Assembly (NCBI GenBank): GCA_020631045.1
Contig: JAHDHZ010000008.1
Location: 1 to 61,514 of the forward strand
DNA: 61,514 bases
Source of the DNA: Flavobacteriales bacterium
Lineage (GTDB): Bacteria > Bacteroidota > Bacteroidia > Flavobacteriales_G > JALEGO01
Direction: 5' to 3'
Position 1 is the stretch's first letter, and every line of letters starts with the position of its first letter. The position numbers were made by a program, and so were the translations under genes. A model generated the notes under the pieces. It was given only the letters and a program-made list of their open reading frames with translations. It did not search any database and was not told the origin of the DNA. Shown piece after piece: positions 27,416 to 36,533 of the stretch.

Positions 27416-28274
27416 GTTCAGAGTAGTGTTCGTGCTTCCATCTGCGGTGGGTCCACAACCAATAGGCAGGATCTTGCTCTATACTCTGTTCAATGGCTTT
27501 GACATGCAGTTGGGTAGCCTCTCCTTTCAATAAATCAGAAACATCATCACTCAATACTTTTACTTCTAACTGATAACGACCCCTTTCTTGTTTTGTCATC
27601 TCTCCATACACAAGTGCACAATCATATGTTTTGGCATATTTTTCAGCTCCGAATAAAACAGGTGTTTTGCGACCTAAAAATTCAGTAAAATAAGCTTTTG
27701 CTGGATTAGAAGGGCTTTGATCTGTTAAAAATACCATCACAAAAGGCTTTTGTTTTCTGGTTTCAAAAATTTCTTTCACCTCTTTTGATGAGATAAACTT
27801 AATGCCAGTTCTTGATCTTGAAGCTTTGAGTTTTTGATTGATAAAGGCATTTTTCAAAGGGGTATAAATAGCATAGACATCTGCCTTTATTGCAAGTGGC
27901 GTTGCCAAAGCAGCCCATTCCCAATTGTTGTAATGCCCCCCGGTATAAATCACCGATTTTCCTTGCTCAATCAACTGATCAATCAGCTTAGCATTTTTAT
28001 AAACCACTCTTTTTTTAAGCTGCTCTTCAGTGATGCTAAATCCTTTAATAGACTCAACAATTAAATCACACAAATGCTTGTAAAACCGCTGAGTAATTTC
28101 TTGTATTTCTGATTTACTCTTATAGTTATACGTCTTTTTTAAATTGTTAAGCACCACTTTTTTTCGATACTCAAAGCATTTATATATAAAAAAGTATAAA
28201 ATATTTGAAATTCTATAAATAACTCTAAAAGAGAGTTTTGAGAGCGGAATGATAACTAAATAATATAAAATCAT
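27396..28274 (-). CDS. LpxL/HtrB-like lysophospholipid acyltransferase
   Basis: A 292-residue inner-membrane acyltransferase of the LpxL/LpxM (lipid A late acyltransferase) family, which adds secondary acyl chains to lipid A. It has an N-terminal hydrophobic anchor (about residues 1-24), the catalytic His/Glu motif in 'YTGGHYNNWEW', 'LTDQSPSNP' and 'YWLWTHRRWKHE' near the end. The open frame reaches to 28331, but the ATG at 28274 is preferred: it begins the membrane anchor (MILYYLVIIPL) and a perfect -7 box TACATTTG sits just before it. Bacteroidota lipid A is often under-acylated, so the exact acceptor is not predicted. The C-terminus overlaps ung tail to tail. Confidence 0.85.
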   Translation of the reverse strand: MILYYLVIIPLSKLSFRVIYRISNILYFFIYKCFEYRKKVVLNNLKKTYNYKSKSEIQEITQRFYKHLCDLIVESIKGFSITEEQLKKRVVYKNAKLIDQLIEQGKSVIYTGGHYNNWEWAALATPLAIKADVYAIYTPLKNAFINQKLKASRSRTGIKFISSKEVKEIFETRKQKPFVMVFLTDQSPSNPAKAYFTEFLGRKTPVLFGAEKYAKTYDCALVYGEMTKQERGRYQLEVKVLSDDVSDLLKGEATQLHVKAIEQSIEQDPAYWLWTHRRWKHEHYSEPKSASQ

Positions 28275-28280
28275 TGCCCT

Positions 28281-28288
28281 CAAATGTA
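28281..28288 (-). promoter_or_regulatory. -7 box of the acyltransferase gene
   Basis: Minus-strand TACATTTG, a perfect TAnnTTTG box only 6 bases before the ATG at 28274; transcription would start at or next to the start codon. Confidence 0.5.
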
Positions 28289-28333
28289 ACTTTATTTTTT
28301 GTTTTGCAGTAAAGAAGAACAAATCACACACAA

Positions 28334-28729
28334 ATGTTTTTGAAAAGACTTTGTATTTCAGGTTTCACTTTAGGTCTTGCGTTCAGCGTGCAAGCTCAAT
28401 CAAGTGTAGATGATGTAAAAAACCCTAAACAAAAACTCATCATCAAAGGCATTGTTAAAGATGATGTCACCAAAAAGGGTATTGAAGGAGCTACTGTTAT
28501 CTTAACAGGTACCAACGGAACTATGGTCAGTAAGACGACCAAAAAAAACGGAAAATACAAGTTTTATAAAGACAAGAAAACAAAAGAAAAACTCATTTTA
28601 GCCGATGAAGAATATTCGGTTAAGATTACTAAGAAAGGTTTTCAAGACTTTTCTTACACAGAATCAACTTCAGGTATTTATGACAATGAGGTGTTTGAAG
28701 ATGATGTAATTTTGCAATTGAAACAATAA
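28334..28729 (+). CDS. Small exported carboxypeptidase-regulatory-like protein
   Basis: A 131-residue protein with a signal peptide ending 'FSVQAQ' and one beta-sandwich of the carboxypeptidase-regulatory-like family ('LIIKGIVKDDVTKKGIEGA', 'VILTGTNGTMVSKTTKKNGK', 'YSVKITKKGFQDF'). In Bacteroidota this domain is normally an N-terminal part of TonB-dependent receptors or surface proteins; here it stands alone. It is lysine-rich. It is divergent from the acyltransferase gene with a short region between them. The 241 bases after it, before sdhC, carry no gene but several short inverted repeats and the sdh promoter. Confidence 0.72.
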   Translation: MFLKRLCISGFTLGLAFSVQAQSSVDDVKNPKQKLIIKGIVKDDVTKKGIEGATVILTGTNGTMVSKTTKKNGKYKFYKDKKTKEKLILADEEYSVKITKKGFQDFSYTESTSGIYDNEVFEDDVILQLKQ

Positions 28730-28918
28730 AAGAAGCTGTAAAAGCTTAGAAGACATAGTTTTTTGTTGTTTGTTTTCAAGCGGGCTCAGGCTCGCTGGTG
28801 TTTACCTTAAGATTGCAGCGTTTGAGTAGTTAAAACCACTGAAGCGCTGTAACCTTCAGGTTTTTAAAACCATTTAATTTAGAGCGGCTCTAAAAATCCT
28901 GAATTTCAATCAATTTTC

Positions 28919-28948
28919 TTGGCCAGCATTCAATAGTTTGTAGTTTTG
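28919..28948 (+). promoter_or_regulatory. Promoter of the sdhCAB operon
   Basis: TTG at 28919-28921, 19 bases, then TAGTTTTG at 28941-28948, a perfect TAnnTTTG box, 22 bases before the sdhC ATG. Confidence 0.72.
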
Positions 28949-28960
28949 TTATACTACAAA
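28937..28960. promoter_or_regulatory. Inverted repeat over the sdh transcription start
   Basis: TTTGTAG (28937-28943) and CTACAAA (28954-28960), 10 bases apart, overlap the -7 box and the expected start site. It could be an operator or a short leader hairpin. Confidence 0.4.
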
Positions 28961-28970
28961 ATCTCTTTTT

Positions 28971-29657
28971 ATGGCAAATTCTTACTTTCTTAAAAATTCG
29001 CTCACAAAAAAATATTGGATGGCCGCCTCAGGCTTATTTCTATGCATTTTTCTACTGGGTCACTTGGCGGGCAACCTGCAGCTTTTATTGCCCCCTGAAA
29101 AAGCCAAAGATGCCTTTAATGCCTATGCTCTTTTTATGACCACTTTTCCGGCGGTAAAAATCTTATCTTACCTTACCTATTTTAGTATTTTATTTCATGC
29201 TTTTGACGGTATTTTGTTGACCATTGAAAACAACAAAGCTCGCCCGGTAAACTACGCTTATTCTAAGCCTTCTGCTAATTCTGCATGGACCTCTCGTTAC
29301 ATGGGTATTTTAGGTACTGCTATTTTAGTTTTTTTAGTCATTCACCTTTGGGCTTTTTGGGCAGGTATGCATTTTAGATCAATTCCCACTTATGCTTTGG
29401 CTGACGGAACCATCGTAAAAGACCTCTATTCTGAAGTATACAACGCTTTTAAAAATCTCCCTTACGTAATTTTATATGTGGTATGTATGATCCCTTTAGG
29501 CTTACACCTCTCTCATGGATTTGCCTCAGCATTTCAATCTTGGGGCTTAAACCACGCAAAGTACAACAACTTAATTTCTATGACCGGAATAGCATTCAGC
29601 GTACTTGTACCGCTAGGGTTTGCTGCTATTCCGCTTGTAGTATATTTTATGTATTAA
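28971..29657 (+). CDS. sdhC: Succinate dehydrogenase diheme cytochrome b subunit
   Basis: A 228-residue membrane subunit with five hydrophobic helices, the one-polypeptide diheme cytochrome b of type B succinate:quinone oxidoreductases (Wolinella/Bacillus type). Heme-ligand histidines are visible in '[11 protein letters not shown]', '[11 protein letters not shown]', '[10 protein letters not shown]' and '[16 protein letters not shown]'. It anchors the SdhAB head and passes electrons to menaquinone, the usual quinone of this phylum. It is the first gene of sdhCAB with its own promoter; sdhA starts 4 bases after its stop. Order C-A-B is standard in Bacteroidota. Confidence 0.95.
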   Translation: MANSYFLKNSLTKKYWMAASGLFLCIFLLGHLAGNLQLLLPPEKAKDAFNAYALFMTTFPAVKILSYLTYFSILFHAFDGILLTIENNKARPVNYAYSKPSANSAWTSRYMGILGTAILVFLVIHLWAFWAGMHFRSIPTYALADGTIVKDLYSEVYNAFKNLPYVILYVVCMIPLGLHLSHGFASAFQSWGLNHAKYNNLISMTGIAFSVLVPLGFAAIPLVVYFMY

Positions 29658-29661
29658 GATT

Positions 29662-31665
29662 ATGGCTAAACTAAAATCAGTTACTCCAAAAGGTGCATTG
29701 AAAGACCAATGGACCAACCATAAAAATGACATTAATTTGGTCAATCCTGCCAACAAGCGTTTGATCGATGTGATTGTTATCGGAACTGGCCTTGCTGGAA
29801 GCTCTGCAGCAGCCTCTTTGGCTGAGATGGGATACAATGTAAAGGCATTTTGTTTTCAAGACACCCCACGTAGAGCGCACTCAATTGCAGCTCAAGGAGG
29901 CATCAATGCAGCTAAAAACTATCAAAACGATGGCGATTCTACCTTTAGATTGTTTTATGACACCATCAAGGGCGGAGATTACCGTTCAAGGGAAAGCAAT
30001 ACCTACCGTTTAGCTGAAGTATCAGCCAACATTATTGATCAATGCGTCGCTCAAGGTGTGCCTTTTGCACGTGATTACGGCGGGTTGTTAGACAACCGTT
30101 CTTTTGGTGGAGTACTGGTATCACGTACCTTTTACGCGAAAGGTCAAACAGGTCAGCAGTTATTGTTAGGAGCTTATTCAGCACTTTCTCGTCAGGTAGC
30201 TAAAGGCAAAGTAACTATGTATACCCGTCATGAAATGATGGATGTGGTCATGGTCGATGGTAAAGCTCGAGGTATTATCGCTAGAAACTTAATCACAGGA
30301 GAGTTAGAGCGTCATGGAGCTCATGCAGTTGTCTTGTGTTCGGGTGGATATGGCAACGTGTTTTTCTTATCGACCAATGCGATGGGATCCAATGTTTCTG
30401 CTGCTTGGAAAGCCCATAAAAAAGGGGCTTATTTTGCCAATCCTTGCTATACACAAATTCACCCTACTTGTATTCCAGTTTCAGGCGATCATCAGTCTAA
30501 ATTGACCTTGATGTCTGAGTCGTTGAGAAACGATGGACGTATTTGGGTACCTAAGAAAAAAGAAGATTGCAAGGCGATCATCGAGAAGAGCAAAAGAGCA
30601 GAAGATATCCCAGAAGAAGACAGAGATTATTACCTAGAGCGCAGGTATCCTTCATTTGGTAATTTGGTACCCAGAGATGTCGCCTCACGTGCTGCAAAAG
30701 AGCGTTGTGATGCAGGTTTTGGAGTAAATAAAACTGGCAATGCGGTGTTCTTAGATTTTGCCTCTGCTATTGTACGTTACGGGAAACTAGAAGCCAATAT
30801 CAAGAACGTAAAAAATCCAACCGATAAACAAATTAAAGAATGGGGTCGTGCGGTAGTGAAATCAAAGTACGGCAACTTGTTTGATATGTATAAGCAAATC
30901 ACAGATGATGATCCATATTTCACAGCTATGAAAATCTATCCTGCGGTGCACTATACGATGGGTGGATTGTGGGTCGATTACAACCTAATGACAAATGTAC
31001 CAGGATTGTATGCTTGTGGAGAGGCCAACTTCTCAGATCACGGTGCCAACAGACTAGGAGCCTCTGCTTTGATGCAAGGACTGGCTGATGGCTATTTTGT
31101 CTTACCTTACACGATCGGAGATTACTTATCAAAAGACATTCGTACAGGCGCCATTGATACTGAACAAAAAGCTTTTGAAGAGGCTGAGCAAAATGTACAA
31201 ACGCGTATTGACAAACTGATTAACAATAATGGAACCAAATCTGTAGATCATTTTCACAAACGACTGGGTAAGGTGATGTGGGACAAAGTAGGTATGGCCC
31301 GTAACGAAAAAGGATTGAAAGATGCCATTAAAGAAATTACTGAAATTCGTGAAGATTTCTGGAAAAACGTCAAAGTGCCAGGCAGCGCAAATGCCTTTAA
31401 CCCAGAGCTTGACAAGGCGGGCCGAGTGGCCGACTTTTTAGAGTTGGGTGAGTTGTTTGCACAAGATGCTTTAGATCGTAAAGAGTCGTGCGGAGGGCAT
31501 TTTAGAGAAGAGTACCAAACCAAAGAAGGTGAAGCACTTAGAGACGATAAAAAGTACGCTTACGTTGCCGCTTGGGAATACAACGAAGTGCCAAGCAAAG
31601 CAAAACTCCACAAAGAAGAACTTACCTTTAAAGAAGTCGAATTAAAAACACGTTCATACAAATAA
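29662..31665 (+). CDS. sdhA: Succinate dehydrogenase flavoprotein subunit
   Basis: A 667-residue flavoprotein that oxidises succinate to fumarate (citric acid cycle and respiratory complex II). The FAD-binding fold starts with '[20 protein letters not shown]'; '[18 protein letters not shown]' carries the His that binds FAD covalently; '[15 protein letters not shown]', '[10 protein letters not shown]' and '[11 protein letters not shown]' contribute to the active site. The length (about 660) is that of the Bacteroidota type B enzymes, longer than the E. coli one. It lies between sdhC and sdhB with gaps of 4 and 5 bases. In vivo it could also run in the fumarate-reductase direction. Confidence 0.96.
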   Translation: MAKLKSVTPKGALKDQWTNHKNDINLVNPANKRLIDVIVIGTGLAGSSAAASLAEMGYNVKAFCFQDTPRRAHSIAAQGGINAAKNYQNDGDSTFRLFYDTIKGGDYRSRESNTYRLAEVSANIIDQCVAQGVPFARDYGGLLDNRSFGGVLVSRTFYAKGQTGQQLLLGAYSALSRQVAKGKVTMYTRHEMMDVVMVDGKARGIIARNLITGELERHGAHAVVLCSGGYGNVFFLSTNAMGSNVSAAWKAHKKGAYFANPCYTQIHPTCIPVSGDHQSKLTLMSESLRNDGRIWVPKKKEDCKAIIEKSKRAEDIPEEDRDYYLERRYPSFGNLVPRDVASRAAKERCDAGFGVNKTGNAVFLDFASAIVRYGKLEANIKNVKNPTDKQIKEWGRAVVKSKYGNLFDMYKQITDDDPYFTAMKIYPAVHYTMGGLWVDYNLMTNVPGLYACGEANFSDHGANRLGASALMQGLADGYFVLPYTIGDYLSKDIRTGAIDTEQKAFEEAEQNVQTRIDKLINNNGTKSVDHFHKRLGKVMWDKVGMARNEKGLKDAIKEITEIREDFWKNVKVPGSANAFNPELDKAGRVADFLELGELFAQDALDRKESCGGHFREEYQTKEGEALRDDKKYAYVAAWEYNEVPSKAKLHKEELTFKEVELKTRSYK

Positions 31666-31670
31666 GCCCT

Positions 31671-32420
31671 ATGAAACTTACATTAAAAATCTGGAGACAA
31701 AGTGGCCCTGAAGATAAAGGTGCTATGAAAACATATCCTGTTGAAGGCATTGATGGAGACATGTCATTCTTAGAAATGATGGATGTGTTAAACGAACAAT
31801 TAATCGAGCAAGGAGAAGAACCCGTTGCCTTTGATCATGATTGTAGAGAAGGTATCTGTGGCATGTGTTCGATGTACATCAACGGACAAGCACACGGACC
31901 TAAAAGAGGAGTTACAACCTGTCAGTTACACATGCGTTCATTTAAAGATGGCGACACCATTTACATAGAGCCCTGGAGAAGTAAAGCCTTCCCAGTTGTC
32001 AAAGATTTGGTGGTTGACCGTTCTTCTTTTGATCGCATCATTCAGTCCGGTGGATTTGTGTCTGTAAATACTTCTGGTAATACCATCGATGCAAACGCTA
32101 CTCCAATCGAAAAAGAAAATGCAGACAAGGCATTTGATGCCGCTACCTGTATTGGGTGTGGAGCTTGTGTAGCGAGCTGCAAAAACGCTTCTGCTATGCT
32201 ATTTGTTTCTGCAAAAGTTTCTCAGCTGTCATTGCTTCCACAAGGAGATCCTGAACGCAAATCAAGAGCACTTAACATGGTCAATCAGATGGACGAAGAA
32301 GGTTTTGGTAACTGTACCAACACTGGAGCGTGTTCTGTTGAGTGCCCTAAAGAAATCTCACTTGAGAACATTGCCAGAATGAACCGTGAGTTTTTAAAGG
32401 CATCGGTAAGCAAAGAATAA
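31671..32420 (+). CDS. sdhB: Succinate dehydrogenase iron-sulfur subunit
   Basis: A 249-residue electron-transfer subunit. The N-terminal half binds [2Fe-2S] through '[15 protein letters not shown]' and a later Cys in 'GVTTCQLHM'; the C-terminal half binds [4Fe-4S] through '[15 protein letters not shown]' and [3Fe-4S] through '[15 protein letters not shown]'. All ligands are present. It relays electrons from SdhA FAD to SdhC heme. It is the last gene of the respiratory operon, but a methyltransferase gene follows after 4 bases and is probably on the same transcript. Confidence 0.96.
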   Translation: MKLTLKIWRQSGPEDKGAMKTYPVEGIDGDMSFLEMMDVLNEQLIEQGEEPVAFDHDCREGICGMCSMYINGQAHGPKRGVTTCQLHMRSFKDGDTIYIEPWRSKAFPVVKDLVVDRSSFDRIIQSGGFVSVNTSGNTIDANATPIEKENADKAFDAATCIGCGACVASCKNASAMLFVSAKVSQLSLLPQGDPERKSRALNMVNQMDEEGFGNCTNTGACSVECPKEISLENIARMNREFLKASVSKE

Positions 32421-32424
32421 TTAT

Positions 32425-32982
32425 TTGTTTGGCCGAATCAAATTTTTTATTGAGTCTTTAAAAAAGATTCGTCAAGTAGGCACCATCACGCCTAGCGGAA
32501 GTGCTCTAAGCAAAAAAGCAGCTAGTTTTCTTGACACACAACACAAAACCCTTATCGTTGAATTAGGTGCAGGAAATGGCCCTATTACTAGAAAAATTTT
32601 AGAGCGCATATCAGAAGATTCATGTTTAATTGCCATTGAATTAGACTCTAAATTTTGTGATCAATTAAGAACAATTCAAGATGATCGTTTAATTGTAGTA
32701 AACGATTCTATTGAAAATATTGCTGAAATTTTAAAAGCTCATAATAAGCAAAAAATCGATTACGTAGTCAGTGCAATCCCATTTATTTTGTTTGACAGAA
32801 GCAAAGCCAAGATAATGATTCAAACCGTGCAAAAACACATGAAAAACCAATCAAAATGGCTTCAAATACACTACTCTAAATCAATAATTGATCTTTATAA
32901 AAGCCTTTTCAAAGAAGTACATACACACAGAATATTTAAGAACATTCCACCAGCATATGTGTTTGAGTGCTTACATCAATGA
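32425..32982 (+). CDS. SAM-dependent methyltransferase, phospholipid-methylase-like
   Basis: A 185-residue class I methyltransferase. 'LIVELGAGNGPITRKILERI' is the SAM-binding motif I, followed by 'IAIELDSKFCDQL' (acidic motif), and 'VVSAIPF' fits motif IV. The N-terminal 'IRQVGTITPSGSALSKKAA' is typical of the PmtA-like phosphatidylethanolamine N-methyltransferase group related to KsgA, so a phospholipid substrate is likely but not shown. The start is TTG at 32425, 4 bases after sdhB; no ATG is available at the right place. It overlaps the convergent bestrophin gene by 7 bases. Confidence 0.78.
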   Translation: MFGRIKFFIESLKKIRQVGTITPSGSALSKKAASFLDTQHKTLIVELGAGNGPITRKILERISEDSCLIAIELDSKFCDQLRTIQDDRLIVVNDSIENIAEILKAHNKQKIDYVVSAIPFILFDRSKAKIMIQTVQKHMKNQSKWLQIHYSKSIIDLYKSLFKEVHTHRIFKNIPPAYVFECLHQ

Positions 32983-33911
32983 TGTACGTCTGCCTCACGA
33001 GCAATTTGCACGCGCTCAAAAGTTGATTTTACTTGTAAGATCTCATACACATTTTCTCTAATCACATCTGCTAATCTTCCGGTAGGCAAGTCATTGGCAT
33101 CTAACCCAAAAGGATTTTCAATTTCATCAGAGATCACCTCAATGCCAAACATCGCAAAACCCATTATTATTACAGCAGGTATTGTCAGCCAATGAAACAT
33201 ATCAATCAATCCAAAAGGCAAGACAAGAATATAGATCACCGTAAAAAGTTTAATAAATGTAGAATGCGAAAACGGAATAGGCGTATTTTTAATGCGCTCA
33301 CAAGCTCCTAGTACATCAATCAAGCCTTGCAATACTTCTTTGAGTTGAAACTTATCCATATCATTCATCAAGCCTTGCTTGTGCATATTCTCAACCTCAT
33401 TGAACATGTGTGAGGCAATCTCATTGGGTACATGTGCAGCACGCTCAATATCTTCAGTGATTTTACTATTGATATGAATAAAATTTCCGTACTGCACACC
33501 TTCTCTTAAATGCCATTGCAAACAAGTACAGAAATTGGCAATACTTTTTACAAAGAACCTTCTGCGTTTTTTCTCATCAGCAGGAATCAAACTATTTAGA
33601 TTCAATGAGAGGGTTCTGCAATCGTTGACTAGCTTACCCCACTGCTTTCTACCTTCCCACCAACGGTCATAAGCACTGTTTAATCTAAAAACCAAAAAGA
33701 GTGATAGAATAACCCCTAAAAGTGAAAAAAACACCGTGTCAATGGCTATTTTATTGGGCATTAGCTTAATGTTTATAAAAGTGACTACTACTGCATAAAT
33801 TGCTGTAAAGACCACAAATTTGAACAATTGACGCATGTTATAGCTGTCTTTAAACGTCTTTAAAAGCACCTTAAAAAGGCTACCCCACTTTTTAGAATTG
33901 TATACAATCAT
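32976..33911 (-). CDS. Bestrophin-family ion channel
   Basis: A 311-residue membrane protein of the bacterial bestrophin family, pentameric ion channels (cation-selective in one bacterial member, anion-selective in eukaryotes). Marks are the N-terminal 'YNSKKWGSLFKVL', a first helix pair (about residues 30-75), 'VFRLNSAYDRWWEGRKQWGK', and the late 'HWLTIPAVIIMGFAMFGIEV' followed by 'DEIENPFGLDANDLP', the conserved acidic stretch. It is transcribed away from the thioredoxin-like gene at 33959 and overlaps the methyltransferase tail. The ion carried is not predictable here. Confidence 0.9.
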   Translation of the reverse strand: MIVYNSKKWGSLFKVLLKTFKDSYNMRQLFKFVVFTAIYAVVVTFINIKLMPNKIAIDTVFFSLLGVILSLFLVFRLNSAYDRWWEGRKQWGKLVNDCRTLSLNLNSLIPADEKKRRRFFVKSIANFCTCLQWHLREGVQYGNFIHINSKITEDIERAAHVPNEIASHMFNEVENMHKQGLMNDMDKFQLKEVLQGLIDVLGACERIKNTPIPFSHSTFIKLFTVIYILVLPFGLIDMFHWLTIPAVIIMGFAMFGIEVISDEIENPFGLDANDLPTGRLADVIRENVYEILQVKSTFERVQIAREADVHH

Positions 33912-33921
33912 GATTTTTGTG

Positions 33922-33954
33922 TTTGGCCACTAAAGTAAGAAAATGGTATATTTA
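33922..33954 (+). promoter_or_regulatory. Promoter of the thioredoxin-like / Kelch operon
   Basis: TTTG at 33922-33925, 21 bases, then TATATTTA at 33947-33954 (one base from TAnnTTTG). Only 4 bases separate it from the ATG at 33959. Confidence 0.55.
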
Positions 33955-33958
33955 AACC

Positions 33959-34444
33959 ATGAAGAAACTCATCTTTCCAATTGTTTTACTACTCTTTTCA
34001 CATTGTTCATTTTTTAAAGAACGCCCTATGTTAACTGGAATTACCCAAAGTGAAGCATTCACTAAAGAACCTTATGCTTCTGATTGGTACACTAGAAACT
34101 ACAATAGTTACTCTGTTGACACTACTCAAAATCTAAAGAGTGATTCTATTGAAATCGATGTGTTTTTTGGTTCATGGTGTGGCGATTGTCACAAACACCT
34201 ACCCGCATTTATAAAAATTGCTGAGCATTACAAGCTCAACTACCGTCTAATTGGTTTAAACACAAAAAAAGTGAGTCATACTGGTCTTGAAGATAGCCAA
34301 AACATTAAACGCGCACCTACTTTTATTGTTAAAAAACAAGGCTCTGAAATCGGTAGAATCATTGAATACCCAGTTGAGAGTTTAGAAAAAGATTTGGGCA
34401 AAATTTTTAATGCAGAGCCATATACTCCAAATTATGCTGATTAG
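33959..34444 (+). CDS. Exported thioredoxin-fold protein (WCGDC)
   Basis: A 161-residue thioredoxin-like protein with an N-terminal hydrophobic segment (residues 4-15) followed by Cys16; a lipoprotein is possible but His before the Cys is unusual. The redox motif is WCGDC (Cys74, Cys77) in 'DVFFGSWCGDCHKHLPAF', and the cis-Pro strand is 'RAPTFIVKKQGSEIGRI'. It probably works as a periplasmic thiol-disulfide protein. It is a clear paralogue of the protein at 38379-38849, with shared length, 'Y..NY..YSV' region before the motif and 'IGRI.E' after it. The next gene overlaps its end by 11 bases. Confidence 0.82.
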   Translation: MKKLIFPIVLLLFSHCSFFKERPMLTGITQSEAFTKEPYASDWYTRNYNSYSVDTTQNLKSDSIEIDVFFGSWCGDCHKHLPAFIKIAEHYKLNYRLIGLNTKKVSHTGLEDSQNIKRAPTFIVKKQGSEIGRIIEYPVESLEKDLGKIFNAEPYTPNYAD

Positions 34445-35702
34445 AATTATAGCCTTTATCTTATTTGCTAACCAAATTCAAGGTCAAGAATTTGTAAGTA
34501 CTTCGGTTGCAAACCTCCCTTTTAAAACTTCTAACAACGCTGTGTGTTCAGGTGTATTAAACGACACAGACTATGTTTTTTCTTTTGGTGGAATTGATTC
34601 TTCGTTACAATACAGTGGTATTCACTTGCGCAGTGCTCGCTACAATACATTTACAGGAGTAGTTCAAGAAATTGCCCCATTACCAGACACATTGGGTAAA
34701 ATTGCACCAGCAGCATCTTGCATTGGTGATGTCATTTATATTGTGGGTGGATATCATGTCTTTTCTGACGGGCACGAACTTTCTTCTAATAAAGTGCACC
34801 GTTACCAAATTAGTACCAATAGCTACTTACCAGATGCAGCAAATATTCCCGTAGCCATTGATGATCACGTGCAAGATGTCTGGAGAGACAGCTTGTTATT
34901 TATCATCACTGGTTGGAGCAACACCACCAACGTACCCAACGTACAGGTATACAACCCTACAAATAACACTTGGAATACAGCTACACCTGTGCCTAACAAC
35001 AACATCTATAAATCATTTGGCGCATCTGGAGTGATTATAGAAGACACCATTTATTATTTTGGTGGAGCCCGTTTTGGCTTTAATTTTTCTTTGCAAAAAA
35101 ATTTGCGAAAAGGCATTATTAATCCCGAAAATCCATTAGAGATTAATTGGTCAGATACACTTTTAGATATTGGGCTGTACCGTGCTGCTTGTGCCGATTT
35201 TTTAGGCCATCCAACTTGGTTTGGCGGCAGTGAACTTACCTATAATTTCAACGGGCTTTCTTATGCTTCAAACTCAGGGGTTGAGCCCAGCGAAACAGTT
35301 GCTTGTTTTAATGCAGATAGCCTGAAGCTTTATAACAATAATTTCTCTTTAATGGATCTAAGAGGCATTGCCAAAACCTCATCCACCACCTTTTACACCA
35401 TGGGCGGAATGCTTGAAAATCAACAGGCCACCAACCAAGTGTTTAAGCATGAGTTTGAGTTCGCTTTATCAAACAATCTTCAAGCAAAAAAACAGGCTTT
35501 GCAAGTATTTCCAAACCCAACAAAAGAAGGCATTATAAATCTCTTAAGCACAAATAATAAAGAAGGGTATATCTACAGTTTAGATGGTCAACTGGTAAAG
35601 AAAGTTCTAGTAAAGAACAATCAAATTGATTTAGGGGCAATCACCAAGGGTATATACATATTAAAACTTGGCCGCTCAACCCAAAAAATAGGTGTGCAAT
35701 AA
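34434..35702 (+). CDS. Kelch-repeat secreted protein with T9SS type A sorting domain
   Basis: A 422-residue secreted protein. The ATG at 34434 begins a signal peptide ending 'QIQGQ'; an earlier in-frame start at 34410 would add eight residues that break it. Kelch-type beta-propeller blades follow ('DYVFSFGGIDSSLQYSG', 'GDVIYIVGGYHVFSDGHELS', 'LLFIITGWSNTTNVPNVQVY', 'DTIYYFGGARFGF', 'TFYTMGGMLENQQ'). The last ~65 residues ('LQVFPNPTKEGIINLLS' to 'ITKGIYILKLG') are a type A T9SS sorting domain. It overlaps the thioredoxin-like gene by 11 bases. It ends directly against the convergent DUF4476 gene without a terminator. Confidence 0.82.
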   Translation: MLIRIIAFILFANQIQGQEFVSTSVANLPFKTSNNAVCSGVLNDTDYVFSFGGIDSSLQYSGIHLRSARYNTFTGVVQEIAPLPDTLGKIAPAASCIGDVIYIVGGYHVFSDGHELSSNKVHRYQISTNSYLPDAANIPVAIDDHVQDVWRDSLLFIITGWSNTTNVPNVQVYNPTNNTWNTATPVPNNNIYKSFGASGVIIEDTIYYFGGARFGFNFSLQKNLRKGIINPENPLEINWSDTLLDIGLYRAACADFLGHPTWFGGSELTYNFNGLSYASNSGVEPSETVACFNADSLKLYNNNFSLMDLRGIAKTSSTTFYTMGGMLENQQATNQVFKHEFEFALSNNLQAKKQALQVFPNPTKEGIINLLSTNNKEGYIYSLDGQLVKKVLVKNNQIDLGAITKGIYILKLGRSTQKIGVQ

Positions 35703-36527
35703 TTACTGATTAGCAATATATTGGCTCAACTCTCTCACATTTTTATCAAAGTCAAACACATCATTAACAATAAAATAATTACCAACATCGTAGGTATGAT
35801 CATAAGCAAATTTTGCAAACTCTAAACGACCACTATCAAAACTAAAGAGCCTTGCAATTTGCTTTACTTGTGCAGATGTTAAACAATTCGCTCTTGTGAT
35901 TTGTTTGGCAACTACTAATTTGGTTCGATCAAAATCTTTTGCCTGAATACTTCTCAAAGCTCTACTAAATTGAGCATCTTCAATAGGCCAATCTGCACAA
36001 CCAATAGGGCCGTTGTAATTTGGTATTGGCGATTGAATCGTTTGTGTTTGATTTTCTTGCCCATTGACTACTGTTGTAGTTTGACTGTGATATACTGGAG
36101 CTTGAGTATATGCTGTGCTATGATATTGTACAACATGATGCGCATGATTGGTAGGCATTAAAGTAAAACCCGGAAAGAATTGCTTGAGTTGCATTTGATA
36201 ATACCCAAGTTGATTTAAGCTTAATTCATAAATACTTTGACCGTACTGAAAGGTAGCATCGACAACAGGGCAAGCAATAGGTCCAATTTTGCCTAAGTAT
36301 TTATTTTTAAAGATAATTTCAACTGAATAATTATCTGCAACTAGGCCGCTGATCTGAACATTACTTTGCGGATAATAATTTTGTCTTACTCCATTTAAAA
36401 CTAAGTAAAAAGCCTCCCCATTGCTCTCATATACATATATGCTGCTAGACTGATTTTGAGATTGAGCTTTACCTATTTGAAAAGCAAAAAGAAATGAAAG
36501 TGATAAAAGAAGAATATAATTTCTCAT
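35703..36527 (-). CDS. DUF4476 exported protein, copy 2
   Basis: A 274-residue exported protein with a signal peptide ending 'IGKAQ'. The N-terminal part ('YESNGEAFYLVLNGVRQN') is shared with its upstream neighbour, and the C-terminal ~95 residues are a DUF4476 domain ('FSRALRSIQAKDFDRTKLVV', 'NCLTSAQVKQIARLFSFDSG', 'VGNYFIVNDVFDFD'). The middle is a low-complexity linker rich in Gln, Thr and His. The function of DUF4476 is unknown. It follows its paralogue at 36534-37499 by 6 bases, an apparent tandem duplication in one operon. Confidence 0.85.
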   Translation of the reverse strand: MRNYILLLSLSFLFAFQIGKAQSQNQSSSIYVYESNGEAFYLVLNGVRQNYYPQSNVQISGLVADNYSVEIIFKNKYLGKIGPIACPVVDATFQYGQSIYELSLNQLGYYQMQLKQFFPGFTLMPTNHAHHVVQYHSTAYTQAPVYHSQTTTVVNGQENQTQTIQSPIPNYNGPIGCADWPIEDAQFSRALRSIQAKDFDRTKLVVAKQITRANCLTSAQVKQIARLFSFDSGRLEFAKFAYDHTYDVGNYFIVNDVFDFDKNVRELSQYIANQ

Positions 36528-36533
36528 AGCTAA

